Shown: positions 42,451 through 55,938, counted from the stretch's first letter. The stretch is DNA of 64,000 nucleotides from Buddleja alternifolia (GCA_019426215.1 CM033393.1:27716591-27780590), one strand, 5' to 3'. Numbers and translations: made by a program. The notes: a model not told the origin generated them from the sequence alone.

Positions 42451-43839
42451 TGACACGAAAATTCCGTACGTGTATAAAATAGCAAGTGGACTGGTCGTGT
42501 GCAGTAATAAAGTGGACTTTAAGTCCGAGTTATCGATCCCACAGAGACAAGTTTATTTAAAGCTAAGAATTTAAAAGCAATTAAAATTAAATTAAAAGAT
42601 TGTGATTAATTGACAGTAAAATGGTGAAAATGAGACTTGACAATTTAATTGAGATTCTTATGTGAGAAAACAACTAAGACACATGCTTCAACTGAATAAC
42701 TTATTTAGATATACGAATTATTCCTCGAATTATTAGACTACTATTGCTTTGGTGGAAAAAACCTTAATTAATTACTACCCGATCTCTTGAAAATAATAAT
42801 CCTATGATTAATTGATGGTTCCCTAAAATATCTCTATCCGAGAATCTAATCAACAATCATGCATTCAAGTTCTAGAATTTTCCCCGATTAATCCGGCTAA
42901 CTACACCCGGGAGTCTCTACCTATTTCGAGGGGCAACTCCTTATTGTTTATGGATTATGTGATGATTTCTTTGAACCCTAGCTTATATTCTTTCAAACTA
43001 TTAAGCTAGGCAATATGACAAACATATGGTGATCAAGCATATGCAAGTAATTAAACAAAAAATCAATACACAAAGCAATTGTAGAATTAATATGAAGAAC
43101 ATTATCATATATATAAAATCATAATTCGGCCTTCACATGGACCTAGTTTGATGAAAGTAGTTCACAATCATAATGCGAAAAACAACAAAAGATGTAGAAT
43201 TATTCATAGACAAATAAACTAAATCTAAAAATCTCCCTATTATGGACTGATGAATAATCTCGAAGTAGAATCGTCTTTCTCCTTGCCTTGGCTCGTCTCC
43301 TTGCTCGAAAGTCTCTCAAAGTAGTGAATTTTCGAACTCTATTGTTGTTATAAGAGGAGGTATTTATAGAAAAGGATCCCCAAGTCTTCTACTTGCATTA
43401 GGTATCAAAAACTTGCCAAAAACCTTCCAGCCGCTCGCCAAGTACGTACTTCACAATCCTCAAGTACGTACTTCACAGATTCTAAGTACGTACTTCAAAG
43501 GTTCCAAGTATGTACTTCACATTCAGTTTCATTTTGCCTTCTGTGCAAAAATCTTGTTTCCTTCATAACCTTTTCCTCCGATCTCGGATTTAGGTGATTC
43601 AAGTTCCCACAGGAAGCTAAGACATAACTTTATAAATTTGTAGAAGAAACATTCGTCAAATTCAGTCTTTAAATACTCCAAAATTCTGCATTTTATTCCA
43701 TTGTTCCTCAATTGCAATGATTTTCCACCTTTACTCAATAAGCACACAAATTAAACGCATATGTGGCACAAATCATGCATAAATCAATGTAAATAACATA
43801 AATATGAGGCTCTAAAACATGTAAATTCACACCCTATCA
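42451..43839 (-). repeat. 3' LTR (left copy) of Athila-like element 1
   Basis: TGACACG...CCTATCA as read on the plus strand. It contains four AAGTACGTACTT-type palindromes (43438-43525), fewer than the other LTR. Confidence 0.88.
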
Positions 43840-45402
43840 ACACCCCCAAACTTAACATCAATAAAAAGACTAAGACTTAAGGAACTAAGATCAAGAGATC
43901 AATCTAAAATAAAACAAAAACGACTCACTTTCGTAGAGTGCACAATTGCACTTAGCATGTGCAACAAGCCTTTAAACCTCAAAGTCACCAAAGAGGACGA
44001 GTTTAGTCTCGTGAGGGTTTGCAGATATACCCACAAAATCCAGAAATTTCCAGCCACAACCAATCGACACAATTCAACAAAATTAGCAAGATTCAATGGC
44101 ACAAAATCAACCGTTAAAGCTCAAAAGTATATATACATATCAAATACCTGCTCATGTTACACCTCAACTCGAAGAGACCTCTAAAGGGTGTAGTGATTGT
44201 AAGTCTACGACATTATAGTATAGTGGCATCTTTACCACTTTTCAGATATTAATCCCATATTTATTAACCGTCGATCAATCATAAAGCACAAGCCTCATAG
44301 AAAACTCCATAGCCACTTAAATTTCACTACTTAACCAATTTAGACTTTAAACTCACATGAAACTTCCATTCAAATTCATTAAGGTTAGGTCATGTGCAAT
44401 GTTCTATTCCCTTAGGCTTTCTATGACACCCATGTATCGAGTTTTAGATCAATGACTCCCAAACTAGATAGTTTTAGGGCATTAAGTGTCCAGACACTCC
44501 TTACGGATTTAATCACTCGAGTACCAAAGGCCACGAAATAAAACTAGACCTTTCATTCACTTTAACTTTAATTGGCTTGAGCAAAGCTCAAATTAGCATA
44601 ATTGTACAGTTTATAGGCATGTAGCTTTTCACCTCCAGTACATGTCAGCCTGACTTTATAGTCATACCAATCATCAACCTTATTCATTAATTATTAAGCA
44701 TATGAAGCAACTACTCAACTCATGACCTTAAGAAGAATCTAAGTTAATATTTCTAGGATAAATTCCTTAAGTGTTTCAGAATGATTATCCAACTTAACTC
44801 CTCTACCCTCGACTTATTGTGCATTTGTGATTCATCTAAGGAAAATCTACTCTAATCTAGGGTCCCACGAGCAAAGTAAAGATATGTATATTGCATTAAA
44901 TTCCTATTAAATCAAGAAGTCATGCCATCGTACTCAAGTTAATCCATTTCATTGCATTAATTGGTGACTAAAAAATTTTTTATACTCGATTTTCTTGAAT
45001 TTCTCAACATAAAGCACAAAAGATAAATATAACGAAGCACTACCCACACCCCCAAACTTAAACCTGACATTGCCCTCAATGTTACATCTAAACACAAATC
45101 ACGAAAAAGGGTAAAAGGAGTAATTACAACCAAGGATGCTGAAAAGCAATCCTTCATCTCATATGCGTTTCAAAAAAACTCATCTCCTCCAATTATGAGG
45201 ATCATAGAGTGGAATAAACGACTTTTCCACCCTCCTATCAGTTTCCGGGCACAGCTTCGTCCCAATACCCGTGGTGGGTAACGGTTGCCCAATATCAAGT
45301 AAACATCCTACTATTCTTTTCTTCTTGAATTCCTTCTGGCTCATCTTCCTTGGATCATCAGAAGAGTGTTCTTGAAATTCCTCAACACTTAAAAGATTAA
45401 AC
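43840..45402 (-). other. Conserved non-coding 3' region of Athila-like element 1
   Basis: There is no coding capacity beyond the final gag-like tail near 45180-45400. About 1 kb (43910-44900) closely resembles 53340-54330 in Athila-like element 2, including 'cacttagcatgtgcaacaag' and 'ctcgtgagggtttgcagat'. Confidence 0.65.
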
Positions 45403-45407
45403 GCATC

Positions 45408-47094
45408 TGTTAGGAAATTTCATGTTAGATGTTTTGATGATGACAAGATAGGATTTTACGTTAGACCCCAAAAATGTAAGTTCATGCTCTCATAGAAATA
45501 TTGTATAAGCGTTTGAAAGTTTACTTATTTTGTTAGGCTTGTAATTTTTATCTTTATAGATTTTAGACTAAGTATTTAATACTAAGTCACTGATAGAATT
45601 CTGAGTGAGTCTATCAAGGATGAAGTTGAAGATCAGCGTCTGAAGTCAAGAGAAGATAAAGATTTGCTTTGAGCGTCTGTCAAACGCTAAAAAACTTCTT
45701 CAGGATTCAAGTTGGTTCAAGCGCTCAACATGAGCTGGTTCAAGCGTCTGATTCAAGCGCTCAGCATGAGCTGGTTCAAGCGTCTGATTCAAGCGTTCGA
45801 GCGATTCAAGTGTCTGATTCAAGCGTCCGAGCGATTCAAGCGTCCAGTTATCAGATTCACCTGAAGGATTAAACCCAAGTTATCAAGGACTTAAATGCAA
45901 TCACCAATGGGCATTTATTTCCAACGGGAAATAAATTCAAAATGCATTAAATGCTTGATAAGTGCATTAAATGTAAACAAGACAGTATGAGTTGTGGACA
46001 AGCCACCTTTTGACTAGACTGTCAGCTTTTCAGAGTTCAAATCTGCTCCTGTGCAATCGGAACCAGCAGAATTTCAGGAATGTCAGAAAGGGACTATTTG
46101 ACGCGCTGCGTGAGAGAAACGAGCCTGATTGTGTCCAACGGACAAATCCCAAGAATCTCTATAAATATTACCCTCCAGCAAAACCTTAAAGAGTGTGCAG
46201 AGAGAGAAACTTTGCTGAAATAATTTGAGAGAAAAGCTTGCAAACTCCATAGCTAAAATCCATCAAGCTTCTCAAGTACATTCCAGGCAGTCACCAGATA
46301 TCTCAAACCTCTTCCAAAGAAGAAACCTAAATTCTTATTGAGATATCCCAAGTTGTTTGAACTTCCCAACATCAAACAAACCTGTTACAATAAACCCTCA
46401 ACACCTTTCATCTGAGTGAGAAAGATTGTTGACTTCCACAGGCAGTATTTTTGAGTAAGAGAAGCTTGTTGAAGAAAGGTCTTTATTGTAGCTGAAGTCT
46501 GTGTGATCAAGGAGCTCAAGGCCTTCTTGGAGAAGATCTTTATTGGAGTTGAAATCTGCGTGATCAAGGAGCTCGAGATCGTCTTCACCTCTCTCCCTAA
46601 TTTGTAGAAGATTCTGTGTGATTCTTTGAGAATCATTTTAGTGGATTGCCTCCAAGTGTTCAAGGAGAAGAAGGACGTAGTTCAGATTACACCACCCAAC
46701 GAACCTTACAAATATTGTGTTCTTTACTTTACATTCAGTTTTTATATTGTCATTTCATAAACTGATCAAGTAGAACTTAATCAAACGCTAAGCAACTGAA
46801 TACCCTTTCTGTGACGCTAAAGTTTTTAAAGAGAAGACTAAAAAAATCATTTCGCTGTGCTAACCCTGATGAAAGAACTGAACACTTAAACCTGAGTGGT
46901 TATAGTATTCAAATCTTGAGTCTAAGTTAACTTTATCAAAACAGTCTTCAAGTAAACGCTTAGCCAAGCGTTTACATGTTCAAGCGTCCAAATCAATTTT
47001 AATACGAAAACTTTTGAAGTCGAAAACGACTTCAGGGTCTATTCAACCCCCACCCCTCCTTCCAGACCCTTTCGTATGCCACTTGGGACCATCA
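45408..47094. mobile_element. Solo LTR of a SIRE/Maximus-like Ty1 retrotransposon
   Basis: TGTTAGGAAATTTC...GGACCATCA, flanked by GCATC on both sides (45403-45407 and 47095-47099). Typical SIRE-type content: 'gttttgatgatgacaag' near the start, 'aggagaagaaggacgtag' and 'gtctattcaacccccacccc' near the end. It contains a minisatellite built on 'gattcaagcg' (45705-45845). There is no internal coding region, so it is a recombination remnant. It sits exactly where the gag-like sequence of element 1 continues. Confidence 0.82.
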
Positions 47095-47099
47095 GCATC

Positions 47100-48235
47100 T
47101 AATTTGGAATATTTCATGTTAGCCTGTAGACGATGTTTTTCTCTGAACGCATTAACACACACTCTTTTACTCCCCATATTTAAGACTAAATTACCATTCA
47201 CCTTATCAAGCGTGGCCTTACCGGTGGCTAGGAAAGGTCTTCCTAGGATCAGAGGTGCTTCAATGGTGTCGGCCATCTCATAAGTCACGAAGTCGATCGG
47301 GAAGTGATATTTGTCAACCTTCAGGACCACATTCTCTATAACTCCCCTTGGGTGTTTGAATGATTTGTCCTCGAATTGTAACCGCATCAATGTCAGCTTA
47401 AGCTCATCAAAACCCAACTTTTTAAACCATGTATAAGGAAGAAAATTGACTTCGGCTTCCGAATTCAAAATGACATGATCAAACTTCGTTTCTCCTATAG
47501 TGCACTAGATGGAGAGAAGTCTTGGGTCCTTACGTTGCCTTGAAGGATCATGGAGAGTAACCACTGAGCAGACTTTTGTTAGACAAACTGTGTGCACTTC
47601 TTCCCACGGTTGCTTGTTCAACAAAATATCTATGGATAGCTTTACGATACATTGCATCTGCAAAATAGAATCGACAAAGGGTTAATTAACCTTCACCTCT
47701 CGAAAATTATCTAAGACTTGATCAAATTTACTTTTCTCTCGTCTTAGAGTTAAAGGAAATGGAAAACATATTTGAGAAGGTTGAGAGAGAGTAGAAAGAG
47801 ATTTCTCAGTTTTGGGGCTCTCTGTCTCAGATGCTCTCAAGTAGGTTTCCTTTTGGAGGTGTTCAAGTTGACAACTCATCTCCTTGATCTCCAAACATAC
47901 GTCCTTTGCCATAAGGAGAAGCTCTTCCATGAAATTATCGGATTCTTCCTCCACAGTGGGAATATCCACTTGGCAGTGTTGTGGAAAGAATTCTTACCTG
48001 AAGGCTCGAAAATTCTCGACATGGGATCTCGATGACTCACATAGTCCTTGTTGTGGTAGAGGTGTACCAACTGTTGGTACGACGATTGGATTAGATGTCT
48101 CAATCATTGGTGATACTTCCCATGGACGAGGTGGGACTACTAATGGTTTCATGTCTCTAATAGTGTTTTGCAACCATTCTACCTTTCCCTTCAGAGTCAG
48201 ACAATGAAATTGTGCAGCCATTATTAGAAAGTGAA
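47100..48235 (-). pseudogene. gag/protease remnants of Athila-like element 1
   Basis: Minus-strand fragments: 47994-48221 (start MAAQFHCLTLKGKVEW), 47682-47969 (an acidic, coiled stretch LEIKEMSCQLEHLQKE) and up to 47468 (EVNFLPYTWFKKLGF, HPRGVIENVVLKVDK, LILGRPFLATGKA). The last resembles the aspartic protease domain of Ty3 elements, without its DTG/DSG end. Frames are separated by stops. The coding tail beyond the SIRE solo LTR (about 45180-45400) belongs to the same gene. Confidence 0.65.
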
Positions 48236-48318
48236 AAGAAAAAAAAATAGAAAACTAAAAATTGCAATAAAATCCCAAACTAAAATAAAACAAGTCCCCG
48301 GCAGCAGCGCCAAAAACT

Positions 48319-49781
48319 TGGCACAAAAAATCCTTACGTGTATAAACAACAAGTGAACTGGTCGTGTGCAGTAATAAAGTGGACTTTAAGTCCGAGTTAT
48401 CGATCTCACAGAGACAAGATTATTTAAAGCTAAGAATTTAAAAGCAATTAAAATTAAATTAAAAGATTGTGATTAATTGACAGTAAAATGGTGAAAATGA
48501 GAGTTGGCAATTTAATTGAGATTCTTATGTGAGAAAATAACTAAGGCACATGCTTCAACCGAATTACTTATTTAGATATACGAATTATTCCTCGAATTAT
48601 TAGACTACTATTGCTTTGGTGGAAAAAACCTTAATTAATTACTACCCGATCTCTTGAAAATAATAATTCTATGATTAATTGATGGTTCCCTAAAATATCT
48701 CTATCCGAGAATCTAATCAACAATCATGTATTCAAGTTCTAGAATTTTTCCGGATTAATTCGGCTAACTACATCCGGGAGTCTCTACCTATTTCTAGGGG
48801 CAACTCCTTATTATTTACGGATTATGTGATGATTTCTTTGAACCCTAGCTTATATTCTTTCAAACTATTAAGCTAGGCAATATGACAAACCTATGGTGGT
48901 CAAGCATATGCAAGTAATTAAACACAAAATCAATACACAAAGCAATTGTAGAATTAATACGAAGAAAAATATCATATATATAAAATCATAATTCAGCCTT
49001 CACATGGCCCTAGTTTGATGAATTTAGTTCATAATCATAATGCGAAAAACAACAAAAGATGTAGAATTATTCATAGACAAATAAACTAAATCTAAAAATC
49101 TCCCTATTATGGATTGATGAATAATCTCAAAGTAGAATCGTCTTTCACCTTGCCTTGGCTCTCTCCTTGCTCGAAAGTCTCTCAAAGTAGTGAATTTTCG
49201 AACCCTATTGCTGTTATAAGAGGAGGTATTTATAGAAAAGGATCCCCAAGTCTTCTACTTGCATTAGGTATCAAAAACTTGCCAAAAAACTTCCAGCCGC
49301 TCGCCAAGTACGTACTTCACAATCCTCAAGTACGTACCTGATGACGTGGCATAAGTGGATTGACTGGCATTGCCTGCGCTCAAGTACGTACTTCATAGAT
49401 TCCAAGTACGTACGTCAAAGGTTCCAAGTACGTACTTCAAAGGTTACAAGTACGTACTTCACATTCAGTTTCATTTTGCCTTCTGCGCAGAAATCTTGTT
49501 TCCCTCATAACGTTTTCTTCGGATCTCGGATTTTGGTGATTCAAGTTCTCACGTGAAGCTAAGATATAGATCTACAAATTTGTAGAAGAAACATTTTTCA
49601 AATTCCGTCTCTAAATATTCCGAAATTCTGCATTTTCTTCCATTGTTCCTCAATTGCAATGATTTTCCACCTTTACTCAATAAGTACACAAATAAAATGC
49701 ATATGTGGCATAAATCATGCATAAACCAATGTAAATAACATAAATATGAGGCTCTAAAACATGTAAATTCACACCCTAGCA
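48319..49781 (-). repeat. 5' LTR (right copy) of Athila-like element 1
   Basis: TGGCACA...CCTAGCA as read on the plus strand. It is 74 bases longer than the left LTR, mainly through extra AAGTACGTACTT units (49305-49465, about six copies) and a spacer near 49340. Confidence 0.88.
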
Positions 49782-49786
49782 CAGAG

Positions 49787-50225
49787 ATCATACGTTTTCT
49801 CTGGAAGAATATAATATGTAGATATGGTATACCTGGAGAGATAATATCTAATAATGGCGGACAGTTCAGCGGGGCTAAATTGAGAGAGTGGTGTAAAGAA
49901 ATGAGAATCCAACAATGTTTCAGCTCAGTGGCACACCCATAGACGAACGGTCAGGTGGAGGTCACTAATAGGATACTAGTACAAGGGCTAAAGACCAGGT
50001 TGGAAGAAGCAGGGGGCAACTGGGTGGACGAGCTGCAATCCGTATTATGGTCTTATAGGACCACTCCCAAGATAACTACCGAAGAAAGCCCATTTCTATT
50101 AATTTATGGAATTGATGCAGTGATACCAACTGAAGCCAGAGTACCCACTCTTCGGATTCAATACTTTGAGGTTGAGCAGAATAAGCCCGCCTGAGGGAGT
50201 AACTAGACCTGATAGAGGAAGGAAG
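49787..50225 (+). pseudogene. pol: pol of the Tat element, part 2 (integrase core)
   Basis: Continues the integrase after the first insertion: IICRYGIPGEIISNNGGQF (the usual second catalytic Asp of ISDNG reads Asn), then a TAG at 49940-49942 where the family has Gln in HPQTNG. Next come the Glu region VEVTNRILVQGLK and WVDELQSVLWSYRTTP. It is cut at 50225 by the Angela-like solo LTR. Confidence 0.85.
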
Positions 50226-51581
50226 TGTTAGGAATATGCCCTCGAATGCAAGGAGGATAGATTTTAATAGGGCATATAACAATGTAATCGTATTATTAAT
50301 TAAAACCTATACTTAAAGACATCTTTGGTTATTACTTGTTTTATTGGATTCGTATAAATATGTAATTAGCTGAAGGCCCAAGTACGCAAGAGTAGACTTT
50401 CCATTCCTTATGTGATAATGGAAACAACACTGGAAAGGTTAAATACTTGCATACTAAATATAGTTCGCAAGTTATGTAATCTCAATAAGGCGTTCAGAAT
50501 TACTTACGACTTGTATGGTAAGAGCTCCAGTGGCGATAAGTGTTGATCGTAGTGGGAGCTAATACCATGAGAACATTAAAGGAGATCAATGTGCTTGAAC
50601 ATGACTCACATCAATTTCGTCACATGGGTTTTTCACTCGCTGACAGTCAATGATGAAATTGATATAAGATGTAAGGTGTGATGAACCCTCGACTTGAGGG
50701 ATTGAGTTGGAGATGTACTTGTGACATTAGGTTTGTCATTAGAGTATTTAGATTCAGAACGCCCTTGGGTGGGGTCGACCTCGAACTGCGATCTAATGCA
50801 TAAGTAGCAGTCTCAACTAATTACCAAGAAAGGATTTACTCTCTCGTAGGTGAGCGAGTAATTATCACTTAATTATTTATGAGCAAGTCAGATCTAAAAT
50901 CTTTGGCCAAAGCGATGAACGTTTCTGTAATAGGAAACTATAGTGATCTCAACTTACTATAAATAGAAAGTAAAGATGAGTTAAAGATTTGACATTTACC
51001 ATGGTCTATACTCATCGGTGATATAAGAGTAAAAGGGATTGCGATCACACAATATTCATGTTGGAAAAGGTTGATAGAATGATCCTAATCATTTGTTCTT
51101 ATTTGGGTTACGGTGTGGGCTGTGAAGTAGGCTACGGGGACCCACATCCTTTGGAATCTTCCAAGTGCCAAATAAGACGAACCTAAAAGAGTCACACTTA
51201 AAAAGGGAAACGATGAAGAAGATGATGGAGTATTTTTGCAGTATAATATTAAGTATTAGATACTTAATAATATTTATTTATGTGATAAATAAATAAATTG
51301 TTCTGAATAATGTATTAATAAATATTAATATATAAATATTTATTTCTTAGAGAAATAATATTTTAATATTATTATTTATTATTAAATTTATTTTATTAAT
51401 TTAATTGGATTAAATTAAAGGAATAAATAAGAGCCGGTGCACCTACGGATGCACCATAGGGGGCGGCCATAGGCCTTAAAAAGAAGCCCATGTCTTTTGT
51501 TCACTTAATATAAATACATAGTGGTTGTATTTTTATCTCATAAGTTCATGTGTTGAACAAAAACCTTAGCTCTAAAATACT

Positions 51582-53254
51582 TGACACGAAAAATCCTTAC
51601 GTGTATTAAACAGCAAGTGGACTGGTCGTGTGTAGTAATAAAGTGGACAATAAAGTCCAGGTTGTCGAACCTCAAGGACTTGTATTTTAGTTTATGATTT
51701 TAAAGCAATTGAAGAACTTAAACTAAAACAAGAATTAACTAAAATATTATGGAAGTAAGATATAAGAAACAAGATGTCGAAATCAAGATAGCTATGGAAG
51801 AGAGCAACTATGACACATGCGTTGGCATAAATTAATCAATTTTCATTACAAACATGTTCTCATATTATTAGACTAATGTTGCTTTGGTGGAAAAAACCTT
51901 AAATAATTACTACCCGATATCTCGGCTGTAATAATCCTATGATTAATTGATGGTTCTCTAAATATGTCTATCCGAGAATCTAACCAACAATCATGCATTC
52001 AAGTTCTAGAATTTCCCCGGATTAATCCGGCTAACTGCACCCGGGAATCTCTACCTATCTCTAGGGGCAATTCCCTATTTTTTACGGATTATGTGATGAT
52101 CCTCTTTGCACCTTAAATTACCTTCTCTCGAACGAATAATTTAAGCAATAAATCATGCATATGGTAGCTAAGCATATGATGCATTCAAACAAGATCAAGA
52201 CACAAAGCAACAATAGAATTAATATATAAAAACACAATTTATAACTCAATTATCATAATTTAGCCTCAACATGGCCTTAGTTCGAAGAATCTATTTCAGC
52301 ATAAAAGATAAAAGATAGGAACTTAAATTAAGATTCATATTCATAGACAAAAATAAATCTAAATCTAAGAAACTCCCTCGTATTTTTGATGGTTGAACTT
52401 CGATCTTCATCTCTTCCATGCTTCTTGATTTCTTCACCTTCAGAGGTTGTTGATAATCTTCATAACTAATCTAAGGATGATGAAGATGATGATAGGATGT
52501 GTTTAGGCTCCCCCAATGGGGAATGTGTTTCAAGTGTTTTAGGATGGTCTTCAATCCTCCTTTTATAGCCAAAAAATCCACCTACCAAGAACATGTGCTT
52601 CCATTCTTTTTTCTTTCCACCTACCATTCTCTGCTTTCCATCTACCAAGAATGTGAACTACCATTCTCTTGTTTTACACCTACCATTCTCTTACTTTCCT
52701 CCTACCAAGAATGTGAGCTACCATTCTCTTCCTTTCCATCTACCAAGAATGTGAACTACCATTCTCTTGTTTTCCACCTACTAAGAATGGGAGCTGCCAC
52801 TTTCGTGTTTTTCAGCGCAGAGATAGTGTTTTATTCATAAAATTCTCCACAGACCTCCGAATTTGATGCTTCAAGTCCCCATGTGAAGATAAGACATACA
52901 TCTACAACTTTGTAGAAGGACACTTCATCCAATTCTGTCTCTAAATATATCAAAATGACGTTCCAATGTGGAGGTTGTTTCTGATTTGGCGCCCAGGTGT
53001 GCGGAAATGGTACTAAAATATGATTTTGGCTAACTCCAGCTTGTTTCTTGCTTGTTTGGTCGTAGAGGTGTGAAACATCTTGGCCTAAACTTGTTTTATA
53101 CGTCCTTTTTCCACCCTTTATTCGATTGTACCCACTTAAGGCCTGAAATCACTTAATGCACAAATTAAACGCACAAGTGACAAAATCAAGCGATAAATGA
53201 ACCTAAAACATAAACGCAAAGGGGCTTAATAACACGTAAAAATGACTCCTATCA
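51582..53254 (-). repeat. 3' LTR (left copy) of Athila-like element 2
   Basis: 1673 bases, TGACACG...CCTATCA. It contains a minisatellite with alternating 'ctaccattctctt' and 'ctaccaagaatgtgaact' units (52570-52800). Confidence 0.93.
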
Positions 53255-54978
53255 ACTCCCCCAAACTTATCAATTGCTCGACCTCGAGCAATAAAAGGTC
53301 TAGGGCACAAAAAACATCATCAACCAAAAGGAGAAAACAAAAACAACAAACGAACTCACTTTCGTGGAGTAAACGATTGCACTTAGCATGTGCAACAAGC
53401 CTTTAAACCTTTAAGTTACCTCAAAGGACGAGTTATAGTCTCGTGAGGGTTTGCAGACGATATACCCACAAAATCTAACAAACTTTCAATCTCAACCAGA
53501 TGAATACATCTCAACATAATTAACAAGAATAAATGGCACAAAATCATCCTTTTACAACTCACAAATATATATACATATCAACTACTTTTGCTCATGTGAC
53601 ACCAATACTGGAAAAGATTCCATAGGGTGTAGTGAAAACAAATCTAAGGTATTATAGTCGAGAGGCATCCTTACCAAATTTTGGACATTAATCCCATATC
53701 TATCAACTTTATGATCAAACACAAAGCATAAGAATCATAGAAAATTTCATAGCTATTTAAATTTCATTATCTCAAACATTCAAACTTTCAATTCATATGA
53801 AACTTTCCAATTAACTTCATTAAGGCTAGATCATGTGCCATGTTTTATTCCATTAGGCTTTCTATGGCACCCATGTAACAAGCTTTAGATCAATGACTCC
53901 CAAACTAGATAGTTTTGGGGCATTAAGTGTAAAGACACTCCTAAGGATTTAATCACTCGAGTGTCAAAGGCCACGAAATAAAATTAGATCTTTTAAACAA
54001 TTCGCTTTTTTTTGGCTTGAGTTTAGCTCAAATTAGCATAATAGTACAGTATATAGGCATGGAACTTTTCACCTCCAGTACATATTAGCCTGACCACTTG
54101 TGGTCATACCAAACTTCAACCTTTTTAATTCATTGTTTAGCATAAAAAAATTACTACTCAACTTATAACCTTATGAAAAATCTAAGTTAATTTTTCCGGG
54201 AAAAACTCCTTAAGTGTCTCAAGATGGTTATCCTCTCAACTCCTCTACCCTCGATTTATTGTGCAATGTGAATCATCTAAGAAATCAATCCTAGTCTAGG
54301 GTCTCCATGAGCAATTTCAAAGATATATATGTTCATTTAAATTCAAATTATTTCAAAAAATCATGCCATTTTTTAAAGTTAATCAATTTAAATGCATCAA
54401 TTGGAAGGACTAAAAAAAAAGAAAAAACCATGCTTGATTTTCTCAACATAAACACATATAAACATGATAGCATACAAATTCCTCCAAACTTGAGCTAAAC
54501 GAGGTACACATGACATGACAAAAATAGCAAACACATGGTGATCAATCATATGAATGTATTAAAACCACAAAATACTACCCACATATACCCCCAAACTTAA
54601 ACTCAACATTGTCCTCAATGTTGTCTCACATAAACGCATGCAAAAGGTATAAGAGTACTTACAATCAAGGATTGTTGAAAAACAATCCTTCATCACAAAT
54701 ATGTTCCAAATCAAACTCATCTCATCAAAATAGGCCTCTCAAAACAACGAGAAATTGCTACTAACATGTTCAACATACTTATCAAACAAACCATCAAGCA
54801 TATTAAAACACATGCCAAAAGTGCATGCTTAGACAAAACAAATAAAACGAAAAGCAAAAAAAAAAAAAAAAAAAAAGCAAAAACTAAAAAAAAACAAAAG
54901 AAAACTCACAAAGCTTGGGTTGCCTCCCAAGAAGCGCTTTTTTAAAGTCACTAGCTTGACTTTATGTAAGAGATTGGC
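53255..54978 (-). other. Non-coding 3' region of Athila-like element 2
   Basis: No ORF of note. About 1 kb resembles 43910-44900 in element 1. An A-tract of about 22 bases lies near 54857-54878. Confidence 0.7.
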
Positions 54979-55938
54979 TCAAGGCGGTTTATGTATGAAT
55001 GCCTTATTCGTTCTCCAATCCACTATTGGGTATCGCTTCAACCTTTTGCCCTTTGTAGTGAAGATTGACCAATTATTTGTGCTACATATCCTAGGGTTAG
55101 ACCAAGCAATCATCCACTCACGAGTTTTTTTATGGTCCCTCAATACCTCTATTACCTTTTCTTGCCTATGCTTACGATGGTATTGTGGGCTCTCTTCCAA
55201 GTTAGAGATAATGTCTCGTCGTTCTTCACCCATCACTTTCACATAGATGAAATCCACGATGTAGGGATGTAGAAGATGATTGGTTCGTTTTTCCTGAAAG
55301 TGCTCAACACTAAAAGGATCAAAAGCATCAACGTGAAAATTCAAATCAAAGTCAAGTGGATGCTCAAAAACCTCATAGTTATCAATATTAACCATATCAT
55401 ATTCTATATTCATTGACAACTTACCATCATCGGTATCGATTACCGATTTACTTGCGGTTAGGGGAGACGGTAAAGAAATGTCAACACCCTCAGAAAGGAT
55501 AGGAGTCGAATGCTCATCGTTGGAGGAATCTGCTTTCGAATTTTCCAACTTCATTTCATTCAACATCACGGTGTCGAATTCCTCCTTTTGATCTATCTCA
55601 GTGGTACCAAGCAATGCCCATGGTACTTTCTCAGATATGTCGCTCGTTAGTTGCTTGAGTTGATGATTCATCTCCTTCATTTCCCGCCGTGCGTCCTTCA
55701 TCATAAGGTGGAGCTCTCCAATGGTGTTATCAAGTTGTTCCTCCGGAGTAGGAATTCTTTCTTGGTAATGTTGTGGAAAGAACCCTTGTGCATAACACGC
55801 TTCAATGACGCTTTGCAGCCATAATTGATTCTCCGGTAGTGTCATATCAGGAAAATTGCTATCCTTTGCGAATTGAATGACGCTTTGCAGCCATAATTGA
55901 TTCTCCGGAAGGGTCATATCTGGAAGATTTTTAGCCAT
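54979..55938 (-). CDS. gag-like ORF of Athila-like element 2 (319 aa)
   Basis: An intact minus-strand ORF starting MAKNLPDMTLPENQ. A 72-base tandem duplication near its start (period from 55805 to 55877) repeats a 24-residue block beginning NFPDMTLPENQLWLQSVI. The middle has a predicted coiled stretch (LHLMMKDARREMKEMNHQLK). The later part has DAFDPFSVEHFQE, which matches DAFNLLSVEEFQE-like sequence in element 1. It is much shorter than a normal Athila gag-pol and has no zinc knuckle, protease or RT. It may still encode a packaged or accessory protein; no function can be assigned. Confidence 0.6.
   Translation of the reverse strand: MAKNLPDMTLPENQLWLQSVIQFAKDSNFPDMTLPENQLWLQSVIEACYAQGFFPQHYQERIPTPEEQLDNTIGELHLMMKDARREMKEMNHQLKQLTSDISEKVPWALLGTTEIDQKEEFDTVMLNEMKLENSKADSSNDEHSTPILSEGVDISLPSPLTASKSVIDTDDGKLSMNIEYDMVNIDNYEVFEHPLDFDLNFHVDAFDPFSVEHFQEKRTNHLLHPYIVDFIYVKVMGEERRDIISNLEESPQYHRKHRQEKVIEVLRDHKKTREWMIAWSNPRICSTNNWSIFTTKGKRLKRYPIVDWRTNKAFIHKPP

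Larger units (their letters stand above)
42451..49781 (-). mobile_element. Athila-like non-autonomous LTR retrotransposon 1
   Basis: The target duplication CAGAG flanks it (42446-42450 and 49782-49786). The LTRs are 42451-43839 and 48319-49781. Read on the minus strand, the primer site next to the right LTR (TTTTTGGCGCTGCTGCCGGG, about 48297-48316) is of the Athila type usually assigned to tRNA-Asp. A polypurine tract (AAGTTTGGGGGTGT) abuts the left LTR. The interior has only gag/protease-like remnants and a long non-coding 3' region; no RT or integrase is present. It interrupts Tat integrase. Confidence 0.9.

Noticed and set aside
45669..45872. 67-aa ORF with repeated SSAQHELVQASD-type units
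   Set aside because: It is the translation of a minisatellite inside the SIRE-like solo LTR.
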